Part shown: piece after piece, positions 25,990 through 34,566 of the stretch
Layout: each line of letters starts with the position of its first letter
Numbering within the stretch: position 1 is the first letter of the stretch
From: a bacterium
Lineage (GTDB): Bacteria; Bacillota_I; Bacilli_A; Izemoplasmatales; Hujiaoplasmataceae
DNA: 35,670 nt
NCBI GenBank assembly: GCA_030684695.1
Contig: JAUXXX010000025.1
Location: forward strand, 1-35,670
Direction of reading: 5' to 3'
The notes under the pieces: generated by a model
Database searches by the model: none
What the model was told of the DNA's origin: nothing
What the model saw: only the letters and a program-made list of their open reading frames with translations
Translations under genes and position numbers: made by a program

Positions 25990-26006
25990 CCCATAAACTC
26001 CATATA

Positions 26007-26036
26007 AAAAACCGATCTGTCAAGGATCGGTTTTTA
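26007..26036. terminator. Bidirectional intrinsic terminator between converging operons
   Basis: AAAAACCGATC (26007-26017) pairs with GATCGGTTTTT (26025-26035), 7-base loop. The A and T runs flank the GC stem on both sides, so it can stop both the kduD operon and the minus-strand operon ending at 26042. Confidence 0.85.
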
Positions 26037-26041
26037 ATTAA

Positions 26042-27106
26042 TTACTTTTTTTTCTCGAGGTGTTTTTCGTATTCGATGGCCGCAAACAACAACGCTGCTA
26101 ACCCATACGACCAATTCTTTCCGCGTGGTACGAACTTATACCCAAGGTAAGGAAACAAAGGAACCGGAATGGTTGGGCCACTAATTTCTGGCATTGCTAA
26201 TTCTTGATCGTTTTGCTCAATGGCATCCACCACTGCGAAGTACGCTTTTTTAGCAGGTTCTAGATAGATGGCTTCTTCTAGTACTCCCAAGCGGATTCCT
26301 TTGAGCCATCCTGCCGCAACCAAGGCAGTAAATGATAACTCACGGTATGTTTTTCCAACTTTATTAAATACCGTTTCAAATGTACCATCTGCTCTTTGAT
26401 AAGGAAGTAAGGCTTTCGAGGTGTCTTGGAGTAAAGTAATGATATGTGCTCTTTCTTCGTGTTGGGGGGCTTGTTCTAAAATCATGGGCAGTGAACAGAT
26501 CACCCATCCATTGCCTCTTCCCCAGTAAATCTTCTTTTTAGGATAATGAGTTTTTTGCTTTACCCAATAACAGTGATACCATAAATGATCAATGGGGTCC
26601 ATCATGTATTTGGCCATAATGCGCGGTTGCCTTAATGCAATGTTCATCATGTCAGGGTGTTCTTGCTCTTTGGCATAAATCGATGGAAACACACTAAACA
26701 TCATCAAGCTATCTACCCAAATGGACTTGGGATACAATTTTCCTTCCAAGCTATTCCCCAAATGATTGACCGAATCTTCAATCAGTCTGGGTTCGTGTTG
26801 AATATAATGAAGTGCCCGATTGGTGAGTACTTCATATCCGGATTGAGGGAACTTCTTTTGCATTTGGTAAGTAATTAACGCTGGCGCAACAGTATCGGAT
26901 TGATCAATTCTTGGTGGATTTGCCAAGTAGTAATCACAATACCCTTTTAAAAAGGGCGTATAATTATTTGTTTGTTGATAGTCATCGACCAACACAAGTG
27001 CATAACCAAACAGTGCTTCCCCCCACATCCATTTCATTTTCGGATTCCATGTGGATGTAATGTAATCCGTAAGTTTCATGACTTTATTCCATTGATTTGA
27101 TGGCAT
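26042..27106 (-). CDS. Unsaturated uronyl hydrolase, glycoside hydrolase family 105 (or GH88-like)
   Basis: 354 residues, no signal peptide. The family pattern is present: KSIWVDSLMMFSVF at 128-140 with the catalytic-type Asp132, WGRGNGWVICSLPMIL, and FETVFNKVGKTYRELSFTALVAAGWLKG. It should remove the unsaturated uronic acid made by a lyase. The start at 27106 is supported by AAGGAGGA just upstream on the minus strand and lies inside the end of the 625-residue gene (23-base overlap), so translation is coupled to that gene. This coupling suggests that the 625-residue protein makes the substrate of this hydrolase. Low similarity by eye to the GH105 at 3386 suggests a different oligosaccharide. 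Last gene of its operon. Confidence 0.82.
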   Translation of the reverse strand: MPSNQWNKVMKLTDYITSTWNPKMKWMWGEALFGYALVLVDDYQQTNNYTPFLKGYCDYYLANPPRIDQSDTVAPALITYQMQKKFPQSGYEVLTNRALHYIQHEPRLIEDSVNHLGNSLEGKLYPKSIWVDSLMMFSVFPSIYAKEQEHPDMMNIALRQPRIMAKYMMDPIDHLWYHCYWVKQKTHYPKKKIYWGRGNGWVICSLPMILEQAPQHEERAHIITLLQDTSKALLPYQRADGTFETVFNKVGKTYRELSFTALVAAGWLKGIRLGVLEEAIYLEPAKKAYFAVVDAIEQNDQELAMPEISGPTIPVPLFPYLGYKFVPRGKNWSYGLAALLFAAIEYEKHLEKKK

Positions 27107-28961
27107 TGGGATCCTCCTTCATTTCTTGTTTGCGTATTTGATTCAACATATCAAGATGTAACTCGTAGTCACAACATTGGATCGTGATACTCGATGGCTT
27201 TCGTTTTTCTTTTACAAATGGCGTATCAAAACGGTCGTATTGCGTGAATGTTTTCACTTGATTCACTAAAAAATTCGATCGATAGTGTAATACCAAATCG
27301 TCGTCTCCATGAAAGTGTAGTTGATTGTGTTGATACCTTACCTTCGAAATGGGATATCGGTTCATAAACTCTTCAAATGAATGATCGATTACATTACTAG
27401 AAACAATGACTACATGACCTGACTTTTTCCCGTGAATGATGATTTCGTCTTCTAGATGTACATGGTCACTTGTTGATAAAATAGCAAGGTAGGTATTATG
27501 TACTCTTCCATAAAAAGCTCTTGTTTGAATAACGACTTCATCAAAGCGATTTTTTGGGACGTAAAAATGATACAAATGAAGTCTTGAACGCTCTAAAAAC
27601 CCTTTTCTTTGTGCACTGTTATGAGAAATTAATACCACATTTTGATGTTGCACAATATCTGGATTGATGCCATTGCCCACAAAATAAGAAGGACTAAAGT
27701 TTCGTGCAGAATCATCAAACATCGGACTTCCAGGGTGAGTAGAGAAGATATTGATATGGTTGGGAAGTGTACACTGATACAAATGTTGTTGGTCCCCAAA
27801 TTCCCCTGGATGATATCGTTGTGCTGTGGACATACAAAAATCAGGTGTTTTATACGTGTATACATTGGCTCGTTGAATCGCAACCCCTTGCGTTGCGGGA
27901 TTTAATAGTTTCACTAACAATGGATACACTCGTAGTTTATGTAATATCGGATGGTTGAGCATCGATAAGTCTTTTAAAAAGGTATTGTGTTGTAAATTCC
28001 AATCTCGAAACAACGTCATCGTCATATGGATGGATTCAACATTCGTAAATGCTTCCATTGCCCACAAAAACATCCCATACTCGTCTTTGTCCATGGCTGG
28101 AAACTCTTTTTTGACTTCCGATAAATCCAGTCCAGTGGATTCTTTGAAAATCATTGTGTCTTTAGAAGAAGCAATCTGCTTTATCACTTCTGGTACGACA
28201 TAGCCTTTGCATAATACAAACAATGCAGATAACCTGGTGTAGTCATAATCGTGAGGAACAAAACCAAATGCGTGCGCTAAAATATCGTTGACATCCGCTT
28301 TCGATGAATCTTTCTTTTGTAGTTCATAGCATCTTCCACTGGACCCTACAAACCGCGAATCAAACAAGTGATGAGCCATATCAAGTAGTATTAGATCAGT
28401 CACCATCAAAGCGCTTTGTACAATCCACTCCTCTTGGCAATGATCGATTAGTACACAAAGCGGAGCGATGTCTTCTTCATAATACGTATTTGAATGCCAC
28501 TCAGTAAATCCATAGGTAAAACGATGCTTGAGCCAATTCACAATCCGTTTCTTTGCCTTACTAGCATGAATTCTTCCCAATTCTTGGTTGTTTGTAAATG
28601 GGATATCTGGAAACAGTTCCCCTGCAAAGTACTCACAAACAGAAAACAACAATTGATGATTTTCTGACCAATAGCACATGCCATCATGCCCTGGCTCGTC
28701 CATCCAATACTTAAACGAAATCATCGTACGTTCCATCTGAGAAATCGTTTCTTCAGATAATAAATGCCGATAAGCCAAGTACGAATTCACGAGTACAATC
28801 AAGCGAAAATCAGCGCAATCATGCCGATCGCTTACATATTCACACAAGGAAAGAATCGATGATTCATCGATTCTTTCCCCCAAACTTAGTGAATGTATTT
28901 CGCCAAAACAGGGCGTATTCATTTTAATCTTCATTCCGACATCTTGTAAAACAGTCATCAT
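27084..28961 (-). CDS. Soluble 625-residue putative polysaccharide lyase-like protein, unassigned family
   Basis: No signal peptide or membrane segment, so probably cytoplasmic. The first about 350 residues look all-helical, with repeated Trp/Tyr-rich pairs as in alpha/alpha toroids; residues about 355-610 look beta-rich. Conserved with the 729-residue protein at 31143: SFKYWMD, MCYWSENHQ (Asn101-His102), YGFTEWHSNTYY (Tyr160, Tyr161), GVAIQRANVYTYKT (359-372), and GDQQH with His393. An Asn-His pair followed about 57 residues later by Tyr is the layout of catalytic residues in PL17 alginate lyases, so a lyase role is plausible. The downstream GH105 gene is translationally coupled. Start: ATG 28961, or the adjacent ATG 28958, which has better spacing to GAGG. 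The name is inference; I do not recognise the family. Confidence 0.6.
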   Translation of the reverse strand: MMTVLQDVGMKIKMNTPCFGEIHSLSLGERIDESSILSLCEYVSDRHDCADFRLIVLVNSYLAYRHLLSEETISQMERTMISFKYWMDEPGHDGMCYWSENHQLLFSVCEYFAGELFPDIPFTNNQELGRIHASKAKKRIVNWLKHRFTYGFTEWHSNTYYEEDIAPLCVLIDHCQEEWIVQSALMVTDLILLDMAHHLFDSRFVGSSGRCYELQKKDSSKADVNDILAHAFGFVPHDYDYTRLSALFVLCKGYVVPEVIKQIASSKDTMIFKESTGLDLSEVKKEFPAMDKDEYGMFLWAMEAFTNVESIHMTMTLFRDWNLQHNTFLKDLSMLNHPILHKLRVYPLLVKLLNPATQGVAIQRANVYTYKTPDFCMSTAQRYHPGEFGDQQHLYQCTLPNHINIFSTHPGSPMFDDSARNFSPSYFVGNGINPDIVQHQNVVLISHNSAQRKGFLERSRLHLYHFYVPKNRFDEVVIQTRAFYGRVHNTYLAILSTSDHVHLEDEIIIHGKKSGHVVIVSSNVIDHSFEEFMNRYPISKVRYQHNQLHFHGDDDLVLHYRSNFLVNQVKTFTQYDRFDTPFVKEKRKPSSITIQCCDYELHLDMLNQIRKQEMKEDPNAIKSME

Positions 28962-28966
28962 CTACC

Positions 28967-30397
28967 TCAAAATAATCTTGTAGCGATTTCTTGATATTCT
29001 GCTTGTTCTTCCACGGACCAGTTTTGAATGATAGACTCTTCTTTACGCTTTAAGAAATGACGCACACGAATACTTAGTTGATTGGTCAATGGGAAATGTT
29101 TACCAGCAAAATATCCAAGAGTCATTAAAATCACAAAGCTGCCTGCCATGGCAATCCGGATTCCAATCAACGCTGAATCTGGTTGATCAGGCACAGGAAT
29201 CGCTTCTGTGGCTTTTACATAGCCACTAAACGCTAACATCAAGGCAAAAATCTGAATGGCAATCGCTGAACTGGTCTTGCGAATAAATGTCATGATTCCA
29301 GAATAACTTCCGGTTGTCCGCGTCCCGTTTTTAAGTTCAGCGACATCGATGGTATCTGGGAAGATGATCCAACTCATCAATTGTGCACCAGCAAATCCCA
29401 CAGCAGTGAGTGCGGTTAAGGCATACGCTCCCACAATGGGCCAGTCACTTGGGTACATGCCTACTCCAGCAAATGAAACGAGTGCAAGAGGCAACAACGT
29501 ATAATAGATTTTCTTTTTATCGATTTTGTTAATTAACACTTGAATAATCGGAAACATTAACAATTGAACCCCAATGAAGGTTCCTAAGAAAACAGTTGAA
29601 CTACCTTTGGCAACGTAAATCGCATAAAAGACAATTCCCGAACCCAATATATCCATCGCGATGCTTTGAGCTAAATACATTTTCACCAATCCACGGAAGG
29701 TTTTATTCTTTAAGGGTTCCACAAATGTTTTAAACTCAAACACTGATTTTTCGACAGGCAACGCCACACGTTCTTTGGTAATCAAGCCAATCAACACCAG
29801 TGGTAATGCAAAGAAGACACCAAATCCAAATCCAACAATCAGATAAAACTGGGTTAAGGTAATGCTTCCTGCTTTATACATTTCAAGTACCATCGATGGT
29901 AACAACGTACAAATCGCTGTAGCCGCTGTAGATACTACCAAACGTAATACGTTCACTGAATTACGCTTTTTAATGTCCATGGTAATCTCTGCAGACAAAC
30001 TGCTATATGGAACAGCGATGATCGTAGAAACAGTGCTATAAATCAAATATGTCGCAATCGCATAGATCACTTTGGGTAAATCTCCCCAAGAAGCGGTGGG
30101 ATACCAAAGTAGTGCGAATGAGGCAATCAATAACAGACCCCCAAATAATATATATGGTCTTCTTCTACCAAATCTGGTTCTTGTGTTATCTGAGATAACC
30201 CCCATCAATGGATCACTCACGGCATCCCATACTTTAGAAATTAAGATGGCTGCTCCGGCAAGTCCTGCATCGATACCAATAAAATCAACTAAGTAAATCA
30301 AATATAAGACACTAATCAATGCTTGAGCTCCGCCTCCAAAGACATCTCCCCAAGCAAACACAAACATTTCTCGTTTTTTAATTGGTGTTGTATTCAT
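28967..30397 (-). CDS. GPH-family sugar:cation symporter (MFS)
   Basis: 476 residues, about twelve membrane helices. The glycoside-pentoside-hexuronide family signature is clear near residues 57-85: DAVSDPLMGVISDNTRTRFG, followed by RRRPYILFG. Members import glycosides, pentosides or hexuronides with sodium or protons. SD AAAGGA precedes the ATG, and the start overlaps the stop of the upstream TIM-barrel gene by 4 bases. Its place between an outer-facing depolymerase-like protein and a cytoplasmic lyase-like protein plus GH105 suggests uptake of the released uronate oligosaccharides. Confidence 0.88.
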   Translation of the reverse strand: MNTTPIKKREMFVFAWGDVFGGGAQALISVLYLIYLVDFIGIDAGLAGAAILISKVWDAVSDPLMGVISDNTRTRFGRRRPYILFGGLLLIASFALLWYPTASWGDLPKVIYAIATYLIYSTVSTIIAVPYSSLSAEITMDIKKRNSVNVLRLVVSTAATAICTLLPSMVLEMYKAGSITLTQFYLIVGFGFGVFFALPLVLIGLITKERVALPVEKSVFEFKTFVEPLKNKTFRGLVKMYLAQSIAMDILGSGIVFYAIYVAKGSSTVFLGTFIGVQLLMFPIIQVLINKIDKKKIYYTLLPLALVSFAGVGMYPSDWPIVGAYALTALTAVGFAGAQLMSWIIFPDTIDVAELKNGTRTTGSYSGIMTFIRKTSSAIAIQIFALMLAFSGYVKATEAIPVPDQPDSALIGIRIAMAGSFVILMTLGYFAGKHFPLTNQLSIRVRHFLKRKEESIIQNWSVEEQAEYQEIATRLF

Positions 30398-31140
30398 TGT
30401 TTGATCCTTTCTAGTAGTGGCAAAATGGTTTGCATACTTTGTAAAATATCTTCATAAGGTTTCATTGTATTTTGTTCAATCGCTCCATATACCACACTTG
30501 CTGGAATCTGGAGAAGTAGCTTTTCAAAATCAATCAATCCATTTCCAAGAAAGGTATCCATTGATTTTGAATTTGTAATCATACAATCACGTAAGTGTAG
30601 TCCAATCAGTTTCGGTCCAAACCACTTCAAAACCTCTAAGACATCATACCCAGACTTTTGTACCCAGTAAGTATCCATTACAAAGGATACGTCTTTACTT
30701 GTTTGTTTGATGAGGATTTCAAGTTTGGTTTGATCATGAATCTTTTTAAATTCAAAATCGTGATGATGAATGGCAAGGCGTAAGTTCATTTCTTTATAGA
30801 TAACAGCCAGTTCATTTACTTGTTTGATAAAACGTTTCATTGGCCTTTCCTTGCCTATGATACAAGCAAGAGGGATTACAGAGATACAGACAATATCACA
30901 ATCAACACGTTTACAAAACTCTTGGTACTTCTTTGGATATTTCTTTAACTTATGAAACTTCTCTTGAATCGAAACCACTTTAATCCCTTGATGATGTAGA
31001 TGATTTACAGAATCTTCTGAAAAAGGAATTCGAGCGAGTTCCACATAACCAATTCCTAATGAAGCGATTTGCTTCAATGAACTCGGAAAATCAATCTTTG
31101 ATTCACGCCGTATGGTATAGGTTTGTAAAGCAAACTTCAT
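30394..31140 (-). CDS. TIM-barrel sugar (phosphate) isomerase/epimerase
   Basis: 248 residues, xylose isomerase-like superfamily. Typical elements: KFALQTYTIR at the N-terminus, IGYVELARIPF, AIHHHDFEF (His), FVMDTYWVQKSG (Asp), LIGLHLRDCM (His) and YGAIEQN (Glu). The WVQKSG pattern resembles the IolE/hydroxypyruvate isomerase-like branch. Substrate unknown. It lies two bases after the stop of the 729-residue gene and overlaps the GPH symporter gene, so all are in one transcript. It is not a close match by eye to the TIM-barrel protein at 23547. Confidence 0.75.
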   Translation of the reverse strand: MKFALQTYTIRRESKIDFPSSLKQIASLGIGYVELARIPFSEDSVNHLHHQGIKVVSIQEKFHKLKKYPKKYQEFCKRVDCDIVCISVIPLACIIGKERPMKRFIKQVNELAVIYKEMNLRLAIHHHDFEFKKIHDQTKLEILIKQTSKDVSFVMDTYWVQKSGYDVLEVLKWFGPKLIGLHLRDCMITNSKSMDTFLGNGLIDFEKLLLQIPASVVYGAIEQNTMKPYEDILQSMQTILPLLERIKQ

Positions 31141-31142
31141 GA

Positions 31143-33332
31143 TTATTGCACAACTCTCGTATTATCAACATAATTCAGAGTCACTGACTTTCCATCATAC
31201 ACATACGTGATTACACTTGGTTTGCGCGCCGTAAATCCGTTTGGAACGTACTTGTTTTGATATCTTCCATATTCCAAGTCTTGGAGTTGACTATCAATAT
31301 GAAAAGACACTCCATAAATGGCTTGTAAAACAGTAGTGTTGGTTTGATTGTAAAGAGTACTAGAGTAGACAATTTGTCCGGTAGTTGCATCAAATGTCAA
31401 TGGATTGTTTAACACTCGTTGGATAAATGCCTCAAAGGTTTCTTGACTGGTGCCAGATACTTCAGTTACAAAGTAGTGATACCCTGGTCCCTTTTGTACC
31501 AGATCATAATCTTCAGTTATTTGATTTTTTACTGAACCTCTTACCAACATATCATCCCTGTTTCCTTCGATGTTAGAAGTCGCAAATGGCACGAACTCTA
31601 GAGCATATCGACTACGGATTGCTACATACGTATGTCCAACTCTTCCAAAAATAACTCCACTTGCTAAATGAGTTTCTACCACATGATCATATAATTGTTT
31701 AGGGAAGAAGGCATGTGTTGTTTCACTTACAATCATTGGTTCCATAAAGCCAACTTTGGTTGGTGGATTATAAATTTCAATTAAGACATTCTTTTCTTGA
31801 ACGCTATAAGCCATACGACCATTGCCGGTCCAGTAGGTTGGCGTTCCACTTCTTCTGGGTATTTTTGCAGGTTGTGTGGTAAACAAAGATACTTGGTTGG
31901 ATAAATTAATCGAAGAGATGGCTTGTTGATCCGCGTACTCTCCTGCTTTATGTGCTTGTGCTGTCGACATTAAGAATTCAGAAGTCTTAAACGTATACAC
32001 ATTGGCACGTTGAATCGCTACACCGTTGGTGGATGGATTCAACGTAGTAGAAACCATTCCAAGTAACCCAAGTGCACGCAATGGCCAAATATTAATAAGT
32101 TTGAAATCGTTTAAGAAATCATTGGTAAACATTTTGTTATTTGCTATATATTTCATCGTATTGTCAATCACTGGAGGATTCGTAAATGCTTCCATCCCAA
32201 ATTGCATCATGATAGATGCATCATCTTGACCCAGTAATCCTTCTTGTTCTAATTCTTCTACATAAAGAGATTGACTGGACTTCAATACGATTTCTTCAGA
32301 AGAATCCCAGAAAATGGACTTTATGACTTCTGGTACTTCATAATAGGGATTTCCATGTAAATCGGTGGCTTCAATCATTTGTTTAAATGCATTAAAGAAT
32401 CCGTTTCGTGAAGTAAACCAACTATTACTTAAATGCTTGGTCTCGTTGCCTTGGACAATGAAATCAATAAAAGAACGCATTCTATTTCCGTGTTCATCAC
32501 TGACTCGATTATCGGAGTATGCTCTTCCCGCCGATGGTAAGAACACAAAATAGGTACGAGGATTCAGGGTTTCATCCAATCCATTATAATAATAACTTTG
32601 AGAAGCCATATCAAACCAAATGATGTCCATAATCATCTTCATACGGTTGACCATTTCTTCGTCTTGTGCAAATTGAATGAAGTTAGACATCGGTCCAATG
32701 TCCTCTGGATAATAATTATTGGAATACCACTCGGTGAACCCGTATAAAAAACGTTGAGACATCCACGCATTGATCCGAGTCGCAGCCATCGCCATGTGTT
32801 CTAATCCTGTTAATCCATCGACGGTAAAGATGTCGTTAGGAAACATTTGACCGACCAAATATTCTTCAGTCGCAAATAATATTTGATGGTTTTCTGACCA
32901 ATAACACATCGAATCACTGCCACCTTGATCCATCCAATACTTAAAGGAAAGCATGACTTCTTTGATGGCTTCTTGAACCCCTATTGGCATGATACTACCA
33001 AAATCATAATACAAACGTACCAATGCATTCATCCGAAAGTCGGCAACATCAAATCGTCCGTTAATGTACCGAAACGTTCCATCAAGCTCCGCAAGTAATC
33101 CTTCTTCAGATAAATCAATCTCCGAAGAAATATCAACGCCTTTTCGTTGTTGGTCAAACAAGTACAAAAGTTTCTCTGCGCCTGATGAACTAAAACTAAC
33201 AGATGGTCTTTGAGGCATCGCCTCAATGGATAAGTTAAAACCTACTTGAATTCCGATACTAAGTAAAAATGCGACTAATACAAGAACAATTCCTAACACA
33301 ACCTTGTTTTGTTTTCTTTGTGGTTTTGCCAT
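31143..33332 (-). CDS. Membrane-anchored 729-residue putative polysaccharide lyase-like protein, unassigned family
   Basis: Basic N-terminus, one hydrophobic helix at about 11-33 and no lipobox or clear cleavage site, so probably anchored and facing outside. The body is homologous to the protein at 27084: SFKYWMD, MCYWSENHQ (Asn148-His149), YGFTEWYSNNYYPED (Tyr207, Tyr208), GVAIQRANVYTFKT, TPTYWTGNGRM and VIFGRVGHTYVAIRS. The Asn-to-Tyr distance (59) is identical in both. The position corresponding to GDQQH is ADQQA, so a His is lost. Helical first half and beta-rich second half suggest an alpha/alpha toroid plus beta-sandwich. SD AAGGGGAA precedes the ATG. First gene of the minus-strand operon. 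Surface depolymerisation or binding of a uronate polymer is the likely role (inference). Confidence 0.6.
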   Translation of the reverse strand: MAKPQRKQNKVVLGIVLVLVAFLLSIGIQVGFNLSIEAMPQRPSVSFSSSGAEKLLYLFDQQRKGVDISSEIDLSEEGLLAELDGTFRYINGRFDVADFRMNALVRLYYDFGSIMPIGVQEAIKEVMLSFKYWMDQGGSDSMCYWSENHQILFATEEYLVGQMFPNDIFTVDGLTGLEHMAMAATRINAWMSQRFLYGFTEWYSNNYYPEDIGPMSNFIQFAQDEEMVNRMKMIMDIIWFDMASQSYYYNGLDETLNPRTYFVFLPSAGRAYSDNRVSDEHGNRMRSFIDFIVQGNETKHLSNSWFTSRNGFFNAFKQMIEATDLHGNPYYEVPEVIKSIFWDSSEEIVLKSSQSLYVEELEQEGLLGQDDASIMMQFGMEAFTNPPVIDNTMKYIANNKMFTNDFLNDFKLINIWPLRALGLLGMVSTTLNPSTNGVAIQRANVYTFKTSEFLMSTAQAHKAGEYADQQAISSINLSNQVSLFTTQPAKIPRRSGTPTYWTGNGRMAYSVQEKNVLIEIYNPPTKVGFMEPMIVSETTHAFFPKQLYDHVVETHLASGVIFGRVGHTYVAIRSRYALEFVPFATSNIEGNRDDMLVRGSVKNQITEDYDLVQKGPGYHYFVTEVSGTSQETFEAFIQRVLNNPLTFDATTGQIVYSSTLYNQTNTTVLQAIYGVSFHIDSQLQDLEYGRYQNKYVPNGFTARKPSVITYVYDGKSVTLNYVDNTRVVQ

Positions 33333-33371
33333 ATTTTCCCCTTCTCTATAAAATGTTATCTATTCAACTGG

Positions 33372-33380
33372 ATTGTATCA
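33372..33380 (-). promoter_or_regulatory. Extended -10 promoter of the minus-strand uronate operon
   Basis: TGATACAAT on the minus strand, an extended -10 element, 40 bases upstream of the 729-residue gene. No good -35 box lies at the right distance, as often with extended -10 promoters that need an activator. A TATAAT on the same strand at 33561-33556 is an alternative with a longer leader. Confidence 0.45.
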
Positions 33381-33422
33381 TAATTCAAAAAATTTCTATG
33401 TCCATTTCAGAAAGTAATTCCA

Positions 33423-33454
33423 TTAGAAAACATCGAAAAATCGTCGTTTTCTAA
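33423..33454. promoter_or_regulatory. Palindromic operator candidate upstream of the minus-strand uronate operon
   Basis: Perfect 9-base inverted repeat TTAGAAAAC (33423-33431) / GTTTTCTAA (33446-33454), 14-base spacer. It lies about 45-80 bases upstream of the extended -10, a position suited to an activator. The remaining bases from 33455 to 33593 hold no gene or structured RNA that I can recognise. Confidence 0.4.
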
Positions 33455-33604
33455 AACCGTAAATGATTGCTATTGCACATGCAGTTTCGTTGTTTGACAA
33501 GCCACTTCACTTCACTGTGTAATCACCAAGATACCCTGCATCCACACTTAAAATAATTATATCGTATTTTTACTGATTCTTTTCTCCTGATTTAAAAAAA
33601 CCAA

Positions 33605-33644
33605 ACAAAAAAGACAATAGTGATTCTTCTCACCTATTGTCTTT
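33605..33644 (-). terminator. Intrinsic terminator of the YwaF-like gene
   Basis: On the minus strand, AAAGACAATAG (33644-33634) pairs with CTATTGTCTTT (33620-33610), followed by a T run to 33605. It lies 10 bases after the stop of the gene ending at 33655. Confidence 0.8.
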
Positions 33645-33654
33645 ACCCATGTTT

Positions 33655-34410
33655 CTATTTCATTTTGATAGATGTCGCTACTTGACCAATTCCTAATATA
33701 AGAGCCGTTCCACCTATTGCAATACTTGCCAATATCAACAGATACATGGCATAGTTACTTAACAAAATCGGTTGGAATGGATTTCCATTGCCAAACTCTA
33801 AAGTCATAAAATCAGTAACTCCTAAAATCTTATTCAAGGTGAATGCAAACAATGCCGTCACAAACAATACGATTGTCGCTTTGAACGTATCTTTGATGTG
33901 TGGTTTATAATAACCAGATAACACCATATACAGTGGTACGAAGACAAGCGTCCCGTGATAGGAAAATGATTGATATGGCAAAATATTTTCTTTCACGATT
34001 GCCCAGTTTGGTAAATTCCCCATGATTCCTGAAGAATCTGGAATGGTCAATATCAAAGAGGTCACTAAAATCATCGTTGCAAATCCATACGGAGCAATAT
34101 AATCAGCAAACTTTCCTGGTCGAAACCCTAAAATCCAATACACATAAAGTGCCATTGAACAAATATGAAATGGCATCATCCAAGCTGGATACACCCCAAC
34201 TCCTGAATAATCTGGACTATTAAAAATAACAATTGTTTTGATGATTTCCCACATCCAAATAAACAGTGCAGAACCAGCAATGACCTTGATATCAAAACTT
34301 CTTCCATAGCCTTTTTTCTTACGAACCGACAACAAGATAATAAGCATGACAGCAATCAGACTAAACACCCATAATAAACCAAGCAAATGCTTGGAACCAA
34401 AATTTCCCAT
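33655..34410 (-). CDS. YwaF-like (TIGR02206-type) integral membrane protein
   Basis: 251 residues with about seven membrane segments. Family-like features: MMPFHICSMALYVYWILG in the middle, SYHGTLVFVPLYMVLSG with a conserved His, and an N-terminal helix ending in RKKKGYGRS. Proteins of this kind are common in Firmicutes and Mollicutes; their function is not established. SD GGGGAAT precedes the ATG at 34410. It has its own promoter (34442-34470) and terminator, so it is a separate unit, unrelated to the pectin genes as far as can be seen. Confidence 0.65.
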   Translation of the reverse strand: MGNFGSKHLLGLLWVFSLIAVMLIILLSVRKKKGYGRSFDIKVIAGSALFIWMWEIIKTIVIFNSPDYSGVGVYPAWMMPFHICSMALYVYWILGFRPGKFADYIAPYGFATMILVTSLILTIPDSSGIMGNLPNWAIVKENILPYQSFSYHGTLVFVPLYMVLSGYYKPHIKDTFKATIVLFVTALFAFTLNKILGVTDFMTLEFGNGNPFQPILLSNYAMYLLILASIAIGGTALILGIGQVATSIKMK

Positions 34411-34441
34411 ATGATTCCCCTATTCACACACAAATATCGAT

Positions 34442-34470
34442 ATTCTATCACAAATATCGTACTCAAGCAA
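34442..34470 (-). promoter_or_regulatory. Promoter of the YwaF-like gene
   Basis: On the minus strand TTGCTT (34470-34465), 17-base spacer, TAGAAT (34447-34442), with TGA before the -10 giving an extended element. Confidence 0.5.
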
Positions 34471-34566
34471 TCAAATCCAGAGGAAAAATTTGGAAAATAT
34501 GGAATGAAATCTTGTTTTATTAAACATACCAAACCTACTTGCAAGTCATGTATTCAAATCACTCAC

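Noticed and set aside
33494-33522. Plus-strand TTGACA in the 33332-33655 gap
   Set aside because: No acceptable -10 at the right spacing and no plus-strand gene follows.
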